64,000 nt of DNA from UBA5543 sp964464965 (GTDB lineage Bacteria > Bacteroidota > Bacteroidia > Chitinophagales > Chitinophagaceae), in assembly GCA_964464965.1 (NCBI GenBank), contig CAYXHM010000012.1, positions 1 through 64,000 of the forward strand. Direction: 5' to 3'. Below the pieces are notes generated by a model. The model was given only the letters and a program-made list of their open reading frames with translations, ran no database searches and was not told the DNA's origin. The position numbers and the translations under genes were made by a program. Each line of letters opens with the position of its first letter. Within the stretch, counting starts at the first letter, position 1. Below are positions 16,083 through 25,730 of the stretch, piece by piece.

Positions 16083-16868
16083 TTATTGTTGTCTCACCAT
16101 CATAAAGTAATATTCATTATCCGGGAATAATGCCATTACGGTATCTACCGCATTACTCTTATAATCAGGCGGGGTTGCCGTTGGTAGTTTGCCTCCTACC
16201 ATATTGCCTGTACTCCCATTTGCCGACCTGAATTCAATATACGGCACATCTGCCTGGTGAACCATAAATTCCATGTTATCAGTTACCACCTCGCCGCTTT
16301 GAAGTTTATACGTGTATTCAGCCATGAAATTTTTCCTGATAACCACCTGGCGGAAACGCTCATCTACTTTAATATTGTTCCACTGGTTGCTATACCCTGT
16401 GGCGTCGCTATACAGGTACGCACCAACTGCTATCCAACTGGTTTGGGTACCGGCTCCTTTCAAAAAAGCATTGCGTCCCTGCCCGTGGTAAGCAGGCTCC
16501 AGGTAATAAGTGTTGTCGCCTTCCCTGGGTGCTATCTTCACCCTGTTGGCCGTTACAGGAAAATTATCATTAAACCAGTTATTATAATAATAATCTTCGG
16601 TGTACCAGTCCATATAATAAGTGGCCCCTTCTTCAAAATTATTGCCGGGAAATACTTTATTAGTGCCTGCAGGTATTACTGTCCTCATTATAAGATCAGT
16701 GCCCGATGCGTAATCTTCTTTGCTGCTGTATAAGTCAAATGTCACGTCTTTATCCAGGCGGTTTACAATTGTTACAGCTTTCTTGTCGTTCGTTTTTTTA
16801 CAACCCTGCACTACTGCAATGCACAGTATGGCAGATAATGTTAAAAGCAATAAATATCCTTTACGCAT
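16083..16868 (-). CDS. Unknown lipoprotein, paralogue B (261 aa)
   Basis: The chosen ATG gives a signal with Cys23 (VVQGCKK); the longer frame adds 13 residues before it and is less likely. The product is beta-rich with many Tyr/Trp/Asn (YMDWYTEDYYYNNW). It shares with paralogue A the early V-x-N-(T/R) strand, the TSWIAVGAY segment and a (R/H)(Q)xxx(I)xx(N) strand. No family was recognised. It was probably created by duplication of lipoprotein A around the HTH gene. It is likely anchored at a membrane, possibly on the cell surface. Confidence 0.75.
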   Translation of the reverse strand: MRKGYLLLLTLSAILCIAVVQGCKKTNDKKAVTIVNRLDKDVTFDLYSSKEDYASGTDLIMRTVIPAGTNKVFPGNNFEEGATYYMDWYTEDYYYNNWFNDNFPVTANRVKIAPREGDNTYYLEPAYHGQGRNAFLKGAGTQTSWIAVGAYLYSDATGYSNQWNNIKVDERFRQVVIRKNFMAEYTYKLQSGEVVTDNMEFMVHQADVPYIEFRSANGSTGNMVGGKLPTATPPDYKSNAVDTVMALFPDNEYYFMMVRQQ

Positions 16869-16934
16869 AATAATGTAACTGGTTTTATGACCAGCTAAAA
16901 TAGTCATTTTTTACAGATAGCTGCGACACTATGC

Positions 16935-19900
16935 TTATCTCACTATGGAGAAAGGCACCTCTATACTTTTGCCACTCAGCATTATACGGAATATATAAAA
17001 TCCATTGGCGAGGGTGCCATCCAGTTCCACCGTACGTTCCATCTTCATATCCTGGCTTATAGCTATATCACTATATACCACCATGCCCAGCGTGTTCAAT
17101 ACCTCAAACGGCATTAACTGTTCATGGCTTAATTTAGCCTTGATAGTAAACACCCCTTTGTTTGGATTAGGGAATAAAACCATCTGGTCTATTTTTCCAT
17201 CTCCTTTATTCACCGTTATAATGGCCGAGGTAGAATTGGGACAACCGTCTAATGTAGTGGTAACAGTATATGTACCTGAGGCGCTTACAGTAATCTTATC
17301 AATAGTGGGGTCCTGCGCCAGTGAGCCAAACCCGTTTGGCCCTTTCCATTTAAAGGTGGCACCCGGTTCAGGGTTACTAACGTTCAGCACAAGAGTTTCG
17401 CCAGCTGTCACCGGGCTATTACTTACAATAACAGGTTTGGCAGGACGTGGCCTTACCCGTATCCATACAGTATCTGATATAACACAGCCTTCCCTGCTTG
17501 CGGTAACCACATACATACCGGAATCATCCATCGTCACATCATTTTTAAAGGCATCTTTTTCTAAGAAAGTAAAGCTGCCGGGGCCTTTCCATATATAACC
17601 AATGGCACCTGTAGAAGTATCCGTTAACGACAATTCTAGTTTATCGCCAACACAAAGCGGTTCTCTATAGGTAGCGTCGGGTTTGCCGGGTAGTGGTGTT
17701 ATTTCTATATTGGCAACTGCTGTAGCAGTACAGCCTGTTTCAGTTATTGTAGCAGTCAGTACATAATTACCCTTGTCAGCAAGTTTGGCATCGTCTTTCG
17801 AAACTTCAGCACCAATGGCAGAGAAGCCGGCCCCACCTTCCCAGGTATATGTTTCGCCCTGCTTGTTTTTTGCTTTCAGGTATATGACCCCGCCTTCACA
17901 AAACACATCTTCAGATACAATTTCAGGCACTGGCTTGGGGTTTACCACCACAAATACACTATCAGACTCTGATTCACAGCCATTCAGCACTGCCCGCGAT
18001 ACGTAGAAGCCTGAATGTACTGTTGGTTGCACAGAGCCTAAAACTGGGCTCTTTACTGTGGAAATAAACCCTCCCGGGCCTCTCCATATGTAAGAGGAAC
18101 CGCTGGTACTGCTGGTAGCATCCAGGTTAAGCGTTTTATCTTCGCACACAGGAGAGTTGCTGGTAATATCCGGCACCGCAGGTGTTGGTCTTAAATCGTT
18201 AAGGTAAGCGGTGTCGTAGGCACGGCATCCGCCGGATTTCACCATGGCAATATATCTGCCTTTGTGTGTAGCTACCTGTACATTATTATAGGTAAATGCA
18301 GCACCGGTGTCTTTCCCGCCCGGATATTCTAAATAAAATAACCTTAGATAAGGATGTGTTGGCCGTAATGTCATGCTGCCGTCAATGCATGCAAAAGGTG
18401 GCAATGTAAGTACCGGCGGGCTAAGCGTATCGACCACAGCCAGGTGTACAGAATCTATAGCCAGGGAGCACGCAGTACCAACCACTGTAACTACATAATA
18501 GCCCGAGTCTGAGTATTTAATATTTTCGACTTTAGGGTTAATCATATCAGTACTTGGAACTAGAAGTCCCGGCCCTCTCCATGTATATTTGGGCGAGCCT
18601 GGTATGGGTGGATTAGCAATTACATCAAATGTGATGGTATCTGTAGGGCAAACTGCTGTGCCCGGAGAAATAACCGGTGTAACATTGAACCTGTGTGATT
18701 TTATGATATCAACATACACGGTGTCTTTTAGTGAACAGGTGCCTATTGTAGATGTTAATTCATAGTTACCTCCATCTGTTATCTGTGCATTTGGTATGGT
18801 TGTAGTACCACCGGGTTGGCCTGGTATAACAGCTCCATTAGGTAGCTTTTTCCACGTTGGCGTACCGGCACCTATACTACCTGCTATTAATTTCAGCACA
18901 TCATCACTACATAATGGCGTTGCATTAGTAGTGGCCACCGGTATAGGAGGAGACTGCCTGATAATAATATTTTCTATGGTATCTCTTGTTGCACAACCAT
19001 TTTTACTGGCAGTCACAATATAATTTCCTGAATTGAACGTTCCTAAATTGGTTAACACAGGATTCTGATCATTGCTGCTAACACCTGGGCCGGTCCATGT
19101 ATAAGTAACCCCCGCAGTATTGCAAACCGCAAAAAGGAACAATGTATCGTGCGCACAAATATCTATATCAGGGCTTGACGCTATTACAGGCTCAGGCTTT
19201 TCACTGATTACCACATTAACGGTATCCTTACTCTCACAACCATTTTGCTTCAATACCACTACATATCTTCCATCATCATCGGTGGAAACATTCAGCCTGG
19301 CTATATTCATTACATTAGATGTAATATCGTTCCACGTGCCATCTATATGATACCATTCTGTAATGTGACCGGTGCTCGTCGTAGTTGCTGTAAGAATTAA
19401 AGTTTCACGCGAACACAATGGTGCGTTTGTAGTCAGGTTTGGCTTATCAGCGGCCTGCTTTATCACAACTGTTGTTGTGTCTTTGCGAACGCAACCATTC
19501 AGGTCTGCGGTAACAATATAGTCGCCGCTATGCAATGAGGCGGTCATGTTTGTCCTGATAACGTTTTGCGCAGAAGCTGTAAAATTATCAGGCCCTGTCC
19601 ACGAATAAGCTACCCCGGCTGATGACGCAGTAGAGTTAAGGCGAAGCGTGTCATTACTACATGTAGGACTGTTGTTACTGGCTATCGGCCATGTGGGTAA
19701 TGGTTTAATCAATATGTCAATCTCATTATCGTAAGAAGTATCTATGGGCGCGGTACCTACAATTCTTATCCTGAATTTAGTTCCGCTTACATTAGGCGGC
19801 AACTTAATAAAGATTTTACCTTCTTTCACACCTACAGATGAAACACTACCAATATTGTAAGGTGTTACAAAACTACCTGTGGCATCAGATAATTGTGCCG

Positions 19901-22142
19901 TAAAAACATTGCCTGCCCTGAAGGGTTCAGTTGTTACATAATCTATAGTAAATGTATCCTGTTCACAATAAACATTCTTCACCGTGTTCTGTGCTAAAGA
20001 TACACTGGTATCCGGCGTAATCTTTACCATAAAAGCATCATTCAAACCACCATGTGTGTTTTGACTACCATTGAATGATATACCAGCATTACTGCCGGAA
20101 TTACCTGTAATATAAATATGCCCGTAAGATTTACCCCGCGCAACACCAAAACCATAATCATTTTCAGCACCTCCATAATAAGTTGACCATATTTTTTCTC
20201 CATATGGATTATAAATGGCTATCAGCGCATCGAAAGCATTTGTAGATTGCCCAAGGTTCCGAACTGATCGAAATGCATCTGTAGTTGCAATATCATTATC
20301 ACTTGCAGTAATTCCTGTCACATTAAGATTTCCCTTATGATCTATAACGACATTACCTCCATGATCGGTACCACTACCACCAAAAAAAGTACCCCATAAA
20401 CGCTTACCGGTACTGTCAAATTTTGCGAGGAACATATCAAAGTAACCACCGTTATTCGGTTGTTGGGCAGTCGACGACGCAATTCCCGACGTACTTAATG
20501 TCGAGCCACATATATAAACGTAGTTGGTATCACCTACCACAATACCGCGCGATTGTTCCTCGTCGCTTCCCCCATAGTAGGTTGCCCAGGTTCTTGCACC
20601 GGTATATTGGTTAAATTTTCCGATGAGGATATCTACTGTGGAATTTCCGGCACTGGGTTTATTTTGCAAATGCGTGTTCACAGTACCCATGCCACTGCTT
20701 TGAAATTTACCCACAACGTAAGGCGTGCCGTTGCTATCCACACTTACGTTTGTAAATTGGTCTTTATCTGTTCCGCCATAATAAGTGCCCCAGATACGTC
20801 CCCCGTTTTTATTAAATTTCGCTAGAAATCCATCATAATCACCTGCACGTGAGGTTTGTTGAGTGCCGGTTGTTATTATGCCGGTATCGCTATTGGTAAT
20901 GCCTGCCAGATAAATATTTTTAGCCGTATCGCATATCACTCCTACCTGGTAGTCATTTCCGTCTCGTTCTTTGCCTGCGCCACCGTAATACGTAGCCCAA
21001 AGGCGCACACCGGTAATATCCATTTTTACAAGGAATGCATCGGAAGCTCCTCCGCAATAAACAGGTTTGTGCCCGGTAGATGTTGCAATGCCACTTACAG
21101 AACTATCTGTTACCCCCGCAAATACTATATTGTTTTCTATATCAACAGTAATTGAGTGGATGGCATCATTTTTATTCCCGCCATAAAAAGTTGACCACTG
21201 TCTTACACCACCTGCCGTGTACCGGGTAACCACACCATCTTCTGCACCACCAAAGACTACCTGGTGAGCACCGGATGTAAATACATTAGACGATGTACCA
21301 CTGGCAGTCCGTCCTCCCAAATACACATTACCTGCAGTATCAGATGCCGCGCACATACCAAAATCATGGTCAGCCCCTCCCATATATGTAGCCCACTCTA
21401 AAGAAGGGTCTATAACAACAGTGCCGGTATGTTTTGCTACATCAAATGAAACATTATTGCTCTCCAGCCTATAAGATGATGCTAACGGCTCCTTAGTATC
21501 TGCGTTATAAGTGTATGGTGCTTTTTCGGTAATAGAACCATATGGCGTATTCACAACTATATCTCCATCTGACATGGCCATCTCTGTAGCGCCGTCGTAC
21601 TGCATCCGTATATCTGCAATGTTGCCCCCCGGGTGCACAATAAAATCATACTTTACACCACCATCCTGTATATACAATACCCAGTCAATATTATTGTAAA
21701 TATTTTTGTACACAACCTTGCCAAAAGCATAGGCCCTTACACCATCCAGGTGAGCGGTATAATAATTCTCATAATAATCTATTTTTTGTTCGAATATTGG
21801 CTGCGCAAATTTATTTGCCCCCACCAGGTAAACATCCAGCCTGTAAGATTCAATCAAAGAACCATCGCCATCTTTACTATCAACGTGATTTAACCACTGG
21901 TAATGCAATTGACCTGCGCCAACAAACATATTTAGCTTGCCTGTAGCAAGTCTGAAATCAATTTCATTTCTCTGTTTGCCAAACTGGTCTATTACCTGGC
22001 CCTTGTTCTCAACAAAATACAGCGCCTTATTTACTGGGAAATTAACCTTTTCTGACTTTGCCAATGTGGCAATAGCCGGTAGAAAGAAAACTATTAAGAG
22101 CAATATATTTCTTAATACACTTTTGTGTATATCGTTTACCAT
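16935..22142 (-). CDS. Giant T9SS-secreted SBBP/Ig-repeat protein (1735 aa)
   Basis: The start at 22142 gives a signal peptide (IATLAK cleavage region); the longer frame is unlikely. In order: a DUF7948-type N-terminal domain (VNKALYFVENKGQV); seven SBBP repeats of roughly 75 residues marked by W(A/S/G)T(Y/F)(Y/M/F)GG, which should close into a seven-bladed propeller; a single beta domain; about ten Ig-like repeats of 80 residues with an early Cys, a W-x-GP segment, and a late NGC; and a T9SS type A sorting domain (VLFPNPNKGVF). Its Ig repeats and the domain before them are paralogous to those of the 796-aa gene at 40073. It is a surface-displayed or secreted protein, presumably adhesive. Confidence 0.93.
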   Translation of the reverse strand: MVNDIHKSVLRNILLLIVFFLPAIATLAKSEKVNFPVNKALYFVENKGQVIDQFGKQRNEIDFRLATGKLNMFVGAGQLHYQWLNHVDSKDGDGSLIESYRLDVYLVGANKFAQPIFEQKIDYYENYYTAHLDGVRAYAFGKVVYKNIYNNIDWVLYIQDGGVKYDFIVHPGGNIADIRMQYDGATEMAMSDGDIVVNTPYGSITEKAPYTYNADTKEPLASSYRLESNNVSFDVAKHTGTVVIDPSLEWATYMGGADHDFGMCAASDTAGNVYLGGRTASGTSSNVFTSGAHQVVFGGAEDGVVTRYTAGGVRQWSTFYGGNKNDAIHSITVDIENNIVFAGVTDSSVSGIATSTGHKPVYCGGASDAFLVKMDITGVRLWATYYGGAGKERDGNDYQVGVICDTAKNIYLAGITNSDTGIITTGTQQTSRAGDYDGFLAKFNKNGGRIWGTYYGGTDKDQFTNVSVDSNGTPYVVGKFQSSGMGTVNTHLQNKPSAGNSTVDILIGKFNQYTGARTWATYYGGSDEEQSRGIVVGDTNYVYICGSTLSTSGIASSTAQQPNNGGYFDMFLAKFDSTGKRLWGTFFGGSGTDHGGNVVIDHKGNLNVTGITASDNDIATTDAFRSVRNLGQSTNAFDALIAIYNPYGEKIWSTYYGGAENDYGFGVARGKSYGHIYITGNSGSNAGISFNGSQNTHGGLNDAFMVKITPDTSVSLAQNTVKNVYCEQDTFTIDYVTTEPFRAGNVFTAQLSDATGSFVTPYNIGSVSSVGVKEGKIFIKLPPNVSGTKFRIRIVGTAPIDTSYDNEIDILIKPLPTWPIASNNSPTCSNDTLRLNSTASSAGVAYSWTGPDNFTASAQNVIRTNMTASLHSGDYIVTADLNGCVRKDTTTVVIKQAADKPNLTTNAPLCSRETLILTATTTSTGHITEWYHIDGTWNDITSNVMNIARLNVSTDDDGRYVVVLKQNGCESKDTVNVVISEKPEPVIASSPDIDICAHDTLFLFAVCNTAGVTYTWTGPGVSSNDQNPVLTNLGTFNSGNYIVTASKNGCATRDTIENIIIRQSPPIPVATTNATPLCSDDVLKLIAGSIGAGTPTWKKLPNGAVIPGQPGGTTTIPNAQITDGGNYELTSTIGTCSLKDTVYVDIIKSHRFNVTPVISPGTAVCPTDTITFDVIANPPIPGSPKYTWRGPGLLVPSTDMINPKVENIKYSDSGYYVVTVVGTACSLAIDSVHLAVVDTLSPPVLTLPPFACIDGSMTLRPTHPYLRLFYLEYPGGKDTGAAFTYNNVQVATHKGRYIAMVKSGGCRAYDTAYLNDLRPTPAVPDITSNSPVCEDKTLNLDATSSTSGSSYIWRGPGGFISTVKSPVLGSVQPTVHSGFYVSRAVLNGCESESDSVFVVVNPKPVPEIVSEDVFCEGGVIYLKAKNKQGETYTWEGGAGFSAIGAEVSKDDAKLADKGNYVLTATITETGCTATAVANIEITPLPGKPDATYREPLCVGDKLELSLTDTSTGAIGYIWKGPGSFTFLEKDAFKNDVTMDDSGMYVVTASREGCVISDTVWIRVRPRPAKPVIVSNSPVTAGETLVLNVSNPEPGATFKWKGPNGFGSLAQDPTIDKITVSASGTYTVTTTLDGCPNSTSAIITVNKGDGKIDQMVLFPNPNKGVFTIKAKLSHEQLMPFEVLNTLGMVVYSDIAISQDMKMERTVELDGTLANGFYIFRIMLSGKSIEVPFSIVR

Positions 22143-22242
22143 TTTGTTAAAATTTTCGTATTTAAAGATAGCGAAAATGAATAATACTCCCACATTATTC
22201 TATGCTATAATTAAAATATTCACAACAATTTTAATGCCGTGT

Positions 22243-22527
22243 TTATAACTGCTTTACGAAGTCTTCTATAGTCCGTTTTATTATCTCTTTCAGGCTATTG
22301 GTAATTGCCTGATTATCAGCATCCACGATACCTTTCTGACTTTCGTAGTATTGTACACCTTCCCGGGTAAGTTCAGCCTCCATGCGTTGTAATTGCCCCA
22401 TTAATTCGTCAAAAGAGGGCCGCCCGCCCAACCTGGCAGCCATCACCCTTACCTGGGCAAGATATTTAGCAGAAACAGCGGATGCTATCTGCTCAAAAAG
22501 GCTGGTGGGAGATTGCAATTGGTTCAT
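22243..22527 (-). CDS. Small helical protein of unknown function (94 aa)
   Basis: The protein is all-helical and hydrophilic, with no signal or membrane segment, and is therefore cytosolic. It has a LFEQIASAVSAKYLAQVRV helix and a long amphipathic middle (FDELMGQLQRMEAELTREG) that may form a coiled coil. No family was recognised. A perfect TAnnTTTG box lies 18 bases upstream of the ATG, so it is probably expressed on its own. It is separated from the giant T9SS gene by 100 bases. Confidence 0.6.
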   Translation of the reverse strand: MNQLQSPTSLFEQIASAVSAKYLAQVRVMAARLGGRPSFDELMGQLQRMEAELTREGVQYYESQKGIVDADNQAITNSLKEIIKRTIEDFVKQL

Positions 22528-22544
22528 ACAACTTGGTGCATAAC

Positions 22545-22552
22545 CAAATATA
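22545..22552 (-). promoter_or_regulatory. -7 box of the 94-aa gene
   Basis: Reads TATATTTG on the minus strand, 17 bases before the ATG at 22527. Confidence 0.5.
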
Positions 22553-22598
22553 AGTAATTGAATGTAATATTACAATACCTTAATAAGATTTTACAAAA

Positions 22599-22628
22599 GC
22601 TAAAAGCCGGCTGAAGCCGGCTTTTAGC
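22599..22628 (-). terminator. Perfect 14-base hairpin after mini-lipoprotein gene
   Basis: Arms 22599-22612 and 22615-22628 are exact inverted repeats, GC-rich in the middle, with A/T-rich ends. It ends the operon of the epimerase, TonB receptor and two mini-lipoproteins. Confidence 0.85.
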
Positions 22629-22653
22629 AAAATTATTATTAGTAAGTTGAATT

Positions 22654-22872
22654 CTATTTTATCTTACAGGTCACGTTTTCCTGGCCTGCTACAGCAGTAC
22701 GCTGGCGCCCTTGCCAGTCGCTGCACAAACGTGAGGCATGAGCCTTTCTGTTTGTTTTGTAAGGCATCTCTATCGTTTGATTTGTTTCAGGAGTTACACA
22801 TTCGCAGGTGTAGTCTTTTGTGCATGATGCAAACGCTAATGTAGCTGCGGCCAGTATTATAAATCTCTTCAT
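22654..22872 (-). CDS. Cys-rich mini-lipoprotein (72 aa)
   Basis: Lipobox at Cys17 (AFASC). The mature part of 56 residues has a DYTCECVTPE motif, one mid-chain Cys (SRLCSDW) and a final Cys (VTCKIK), four Cys in all, so two disulfides are likely. It is paralogous to the 74-aa protein upstream at 22988, which has the same Cys order and ends CKID. No family was recognised. It lies in an operon-like run after the TonB-dependent receptor, so it may be a partner of that receptor on the outer membrane. Confidence 0.7.
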   Translation of the reverse strand: MKRFIILAAATLAFASCTKDYTCECVTPETNQTIEMPYKTNRKAHASRLCSDWQGRQRTAVAGQENVTCKIK

Positions 22873-22987
22873 TTTTTCTTTTTAAATTTTTATCGGGAAC
22901 CACCTAACAAGTGGCTAAGTTAACAAAATTATAAAACTAAGGCTGATTTTAAAAGTATATTTGCCAGTAGTTTGTCATATATGATAA

Positions 22988-23212
22988 CTAATCAATTTTA
23001 CATTGCAAATTTCCGCCATATGCATTAACTGTATCAGCATGATCCTCACAGGTGTAACCGGCTTCACCAAATGTTTGTACCCGTATGGTGAAAAAAGTGT
23101 CTTCTGCACCCGTCGTTTTATCTGTACACCGGCAATTGTATCCGTAGGTGTCTTTTTTACTGCATGCAGCCAGGGTAAGTAGTATGGCCAAGCCTCCTAT
23201 AATGTATCTCAT
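22988..23212 (-). CDS. Cys-rich mini-lipoprotein (74 aa)
   Basis: The chosen ATG gives a lipobox at Cys17 (LTLAAC); the longer frame would overlap the end of the TonB receptor gene. The mature part has YNCRCTDKTTG, then a strand, then AGYTCEDHAD, and ends LQCKID. The spacing CxC...C...C is shared with the 72-aa gene downstream, so the pair is a recent tandem duplication. It starts 37 bases after the receptor stop. Function is unknown. Confidence 0.7.
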   Translation of the reverse strand: MRYIIGGLAILLTLAACSKKDTYGYNCRCTDKTTGAEDTFFTIRVQTFGEAGYTCEDHADTVNAYGGNLQCKID

Positions 23213-23249
23213 ATTTGCTTCCTCAATTTTTGCGAAGGTACAACTACTG

Positions 23250-25703
23250 TCAGAAATCAACAATCAGCTTTGCATTTATAAGCCTTGAGGTAAGCCTGTT
23301 GGGCACTGCAAATGTAAGGCTGCTGCTCTGATCCTGTATCCAGGTATATGATAGTGTATTGCGGATACCAAGCAGGTTGAACACCTCTGCACTAAACCAT
23401 ATCTTTTTAAAACTGTTCAGCAGTTTCTTATCCGTGTGCTTCGCACCATCCAGCAGGAGGGCTGAAAAACCTATATCTACACGGATGTATTGCGGCAGGC
23501 GCAAGGTATCACCGTAGCGTTGCTTATCGGGCGGGCCGAAGGGCAAGCCTGAGGTGTACATAGCATTCAGGTGCATTTTAAAATTCTTATTTCGGGGCAG
23601 GTAATCTTCAAAATACATGCCCAGCATAAAACGCTGGTCTGACGGGCGGGGAACATAGCCGGGATATACAGTTGTACTGTCAGTGCCGTTTACATCCTTC
23701 AACAATACTTTATCGTCAGTAATGTCTTCTTCTGCACGCATGATGCCTATACTTATCCATGAGGTAGCGTCTTTTACTATATCGCCATAAATCCTTACTT
23801 CGCCACCATAAATACGTCCCACGGCATTGTTTTTACCAAAATAGCGGATACGTACATTATCATACTCATAAGGTACAATGTCCCAAAGACCTTTATAATA
23901 AACTTCTGTAGTCAGCTTAAACGGTCTGCCCCAGCTTTTAAAATTGTAATCGCTTCCCAGTAGTATATGATACGATTTCTGTGCCTTGAATGCCTGGTTT
24001 ACGTTACCATCCAGGTCACGCATTTCGCGGTAAAAAGGAGGCTGTTGATATAAGCCTCCGGCCAATTTAAACACTACATCACTTTTCCACTTTGGTTTAT
24101 AGGCCAGGTGTGCCCTGGGGCTTATTAATACTTCATTATTCAGCGTACTGTAGTTGAAACGCACCCCGACAGAACCTGTCAGGTCAACTGAATCGCTGAG
24201 GCGAAAATTATCCTGTACATAGCCTGTGTACCTGATATAATTAAAGTTTGAGGATGAAGTATAAACCTTTGTAAGTTCTAGCTTATCCATATCAAAAGGC
24301 TGTGTAAAACCTGCAGAATCCCTGCGTTCCCATTCATTAAGCTTATCGCTGATGCTTGTAATATTACCACCCAGCCCCCATTGTATATAATGTTTGCCTG
24401 CATCGTAGCTGCCCCGGTGGCCGATATCACCCACATTTACCTGTAAATAGTTGCGCGCATAGTTATGTATTATTCCTGTACCCAGGTATGTTTTCAACTG
24501 GCCAAAATTCTCCTTACCGAGGTCGGTTTCTAACTCTCCCAACAGGTATTCACCTGATATGTCGTAGGTTTCTTTTTCATTGGTCTGAAAACCTGACGCA
24601 AGTAATTTAAGACGAAGTTTTTTGTTGGGCTTAAATGTTGTGGATACGCCACCGAATTTTGAATCGAACTGGTCTATTTCCTGGCCATCGTAAAACACGC
24701 GAAGCTGAAAAGCTTTATTAATTAAACCGAAACTGCTGGTTTGTTCTTCAGGTATAAAATTAAACCTGTTACGAGCATAGTTACCTATCAGTTCCACCTC
24801 CCACTTTTCACTAAACCGGTATTTTATATCGGCCTGTACGTCTGTGAATGATGGATTATAAACCCCTTTAGTGGGTTGCGCCTGCAAAATATACTGGTTG
24901 CTTTTTTGCCTTGCACCTGCAAGCCACGTAAGCTTGCCGTTTTTAGAAGCACCCTCCAGCGCCAGGCTGGCACCCAGCAGGCTGGCTACTGCCCTGCCGC
25001 CAAATTCTGTAGGTGTTTTGTAATTAACATCCAGCACACTGGACATCTTATCACCATACTTAGACTGGAAGCCTCCAATAGAAAAGTTTACTCCTGATAC
25101 AAGGTCAGCATTTACAAAACTCATACCCTCCTGCTGCCCGCTACGAGTAAGGAAAGGGCGATAAATCTCAAAGTCGTTCACATACACCAGATTTTCATCG
25201 TAATTGCCACCGCGCACATTATACTGAGATGTCAGCTCGTTATTACTACCTACGTATGTTTTTATCAGGGCTTCTACCCCACTACCAAAACCAACAGTTG
25301 GGATATATCCTGCTTTACTGACGTCAAGTTTAATATTACCCGCCTCATCACTCCGGTCCCCGGTCTTCACAAACTCCTCAAGTTGTTTGGCTTCTTCCTT
25401 TAATTGTATATCAATCTCCTTAGCCTCGCCGTTTAACAGCATCATAGTTTGCATCTGGGTTTCAAAACCCACGAAACTAAAAGCCAGTGTAACTTCTGCA
25501 CCTGCCGGCACTTCAAGTTGGTAAACACCCTTCCTATCTGTACTGGTACCAATAGATGTGCCCACTACGGCTACTGTAACTGCATCCAGGCCTTTACCTT
25601 TAGCATTGGTCACCTTACCTTTGAGGTAAGCAATTTGCTGGGCCAGCACCACATTCGTGGATAGAATGAAAACTATTATTAAAGCTGCAAATCTTTTCGG
25701 CAT
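23250..25703 (-). CDS. TonB-dependent outer-membrane receptor (817 aa)
   Basis: Imports a substrate across the outer membrane using TonB/ExbBD energy. Signal peptide 1-21 (ending VVLAQQ); carboxypeptidase-regulatory-like beta domain about 22-105 (LKGKVTNAKGKGLDAVTV); plug about 110-230 (with QYNVRGGNYDENLVYVNDFEI); then a 22-strand type barrel, ending in an aromatic residue (LIVDF), the usual BamA signal. No SusD partner is adjacent, so it is not a classical PUL pair. It follows the epimerase gene by 27 bases and precedes two mini-lipoproteins, which may be accessory. The substrate is not predictable. Confidence 0.92.
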   Translation of the reverse strand: MPKRFAALIIVFILSTNVVLAQQIAYLKGKVTNAKGKGLDAVTVAVVGTSIGTSTDRKGVYQLEVPAGAEVTLAFSFVGFETQMQTMMLLNGEAKEIDIQLKEEAKQLEEFVKTGDRSDEAGNIKLDVSKAGYIPTVGFGSGVEALIKTYVGSNNELTSQYNVRGGNYDENLVYVNDFEIYRPFLTRSGQQEGMSFVNADLVSGVNFSIGGFQSKYGDKMSSVLDVNYKTPTEFGGRAVASLLGASLALEGASKNGKLTWLAGARQKSNQYILQAQPTKGVYNPSFTDVQADIKYRFSEKWEVELIGNYARNRFNFIPEEQTSSFGLINKAFQLRVFYDGQEIDQFDSKFGGVSTTFKPNKKLRLKLLASGFQTNEKETYDISGEYLLGELETDLGKENFGQLKTYLGTGIIHNYARNYLQVNVGDIGHRGSYDAGKHYIQWGLGGNITSISDKLNEWERRDSAGFTQPFDMDKLELTKVYTSSSNFNYIRYTGYVQDNFRLSDSVDLTGSVGVRFNYSTLNNEVLISPRAHLAYKPKWKSDVVFKLAGGLYQQPPFYREMRDLDGNVNQAFKAQKSYHILLGSDYNFKSWGRPFKLTTEVYYKGLWDIVPYEYDNVRIRYFGKNNAVGRIYGGEVRIYGDIVKDATSWISIGIMRAEEDITDDKVLLKDVNGTDSTTVYPGYVPRPSDQRFMLGMYFEDYLPRNKNFKMHLNAMYTSGLPFGPPDKQRYGDTLRLPQYIRVDIGFSALLLDGAKHTDKKLLNSFKKIWFSAEVFNLLGIRNTLSYTWIQDQSSSLTFAVPNRLTSRLINAKLIVDF

Positions 25704-25730
25704 CTGTGTATAAACGGGTATATGATTGGT

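Noticed and set aside
16935..22142. Regular repeats that could be taken for a CRISPR array
   Set aside because: They are in-frame protein repeats (SBBP and Ig-like) with no short identical direct repeats and spacers; no cas genes are present.
23250..25703. SusC/SusD polysaccharide utilisation pair
   Set aside because: No SusD-like gene or glycoside hydrolase is adjacent to the receptor.
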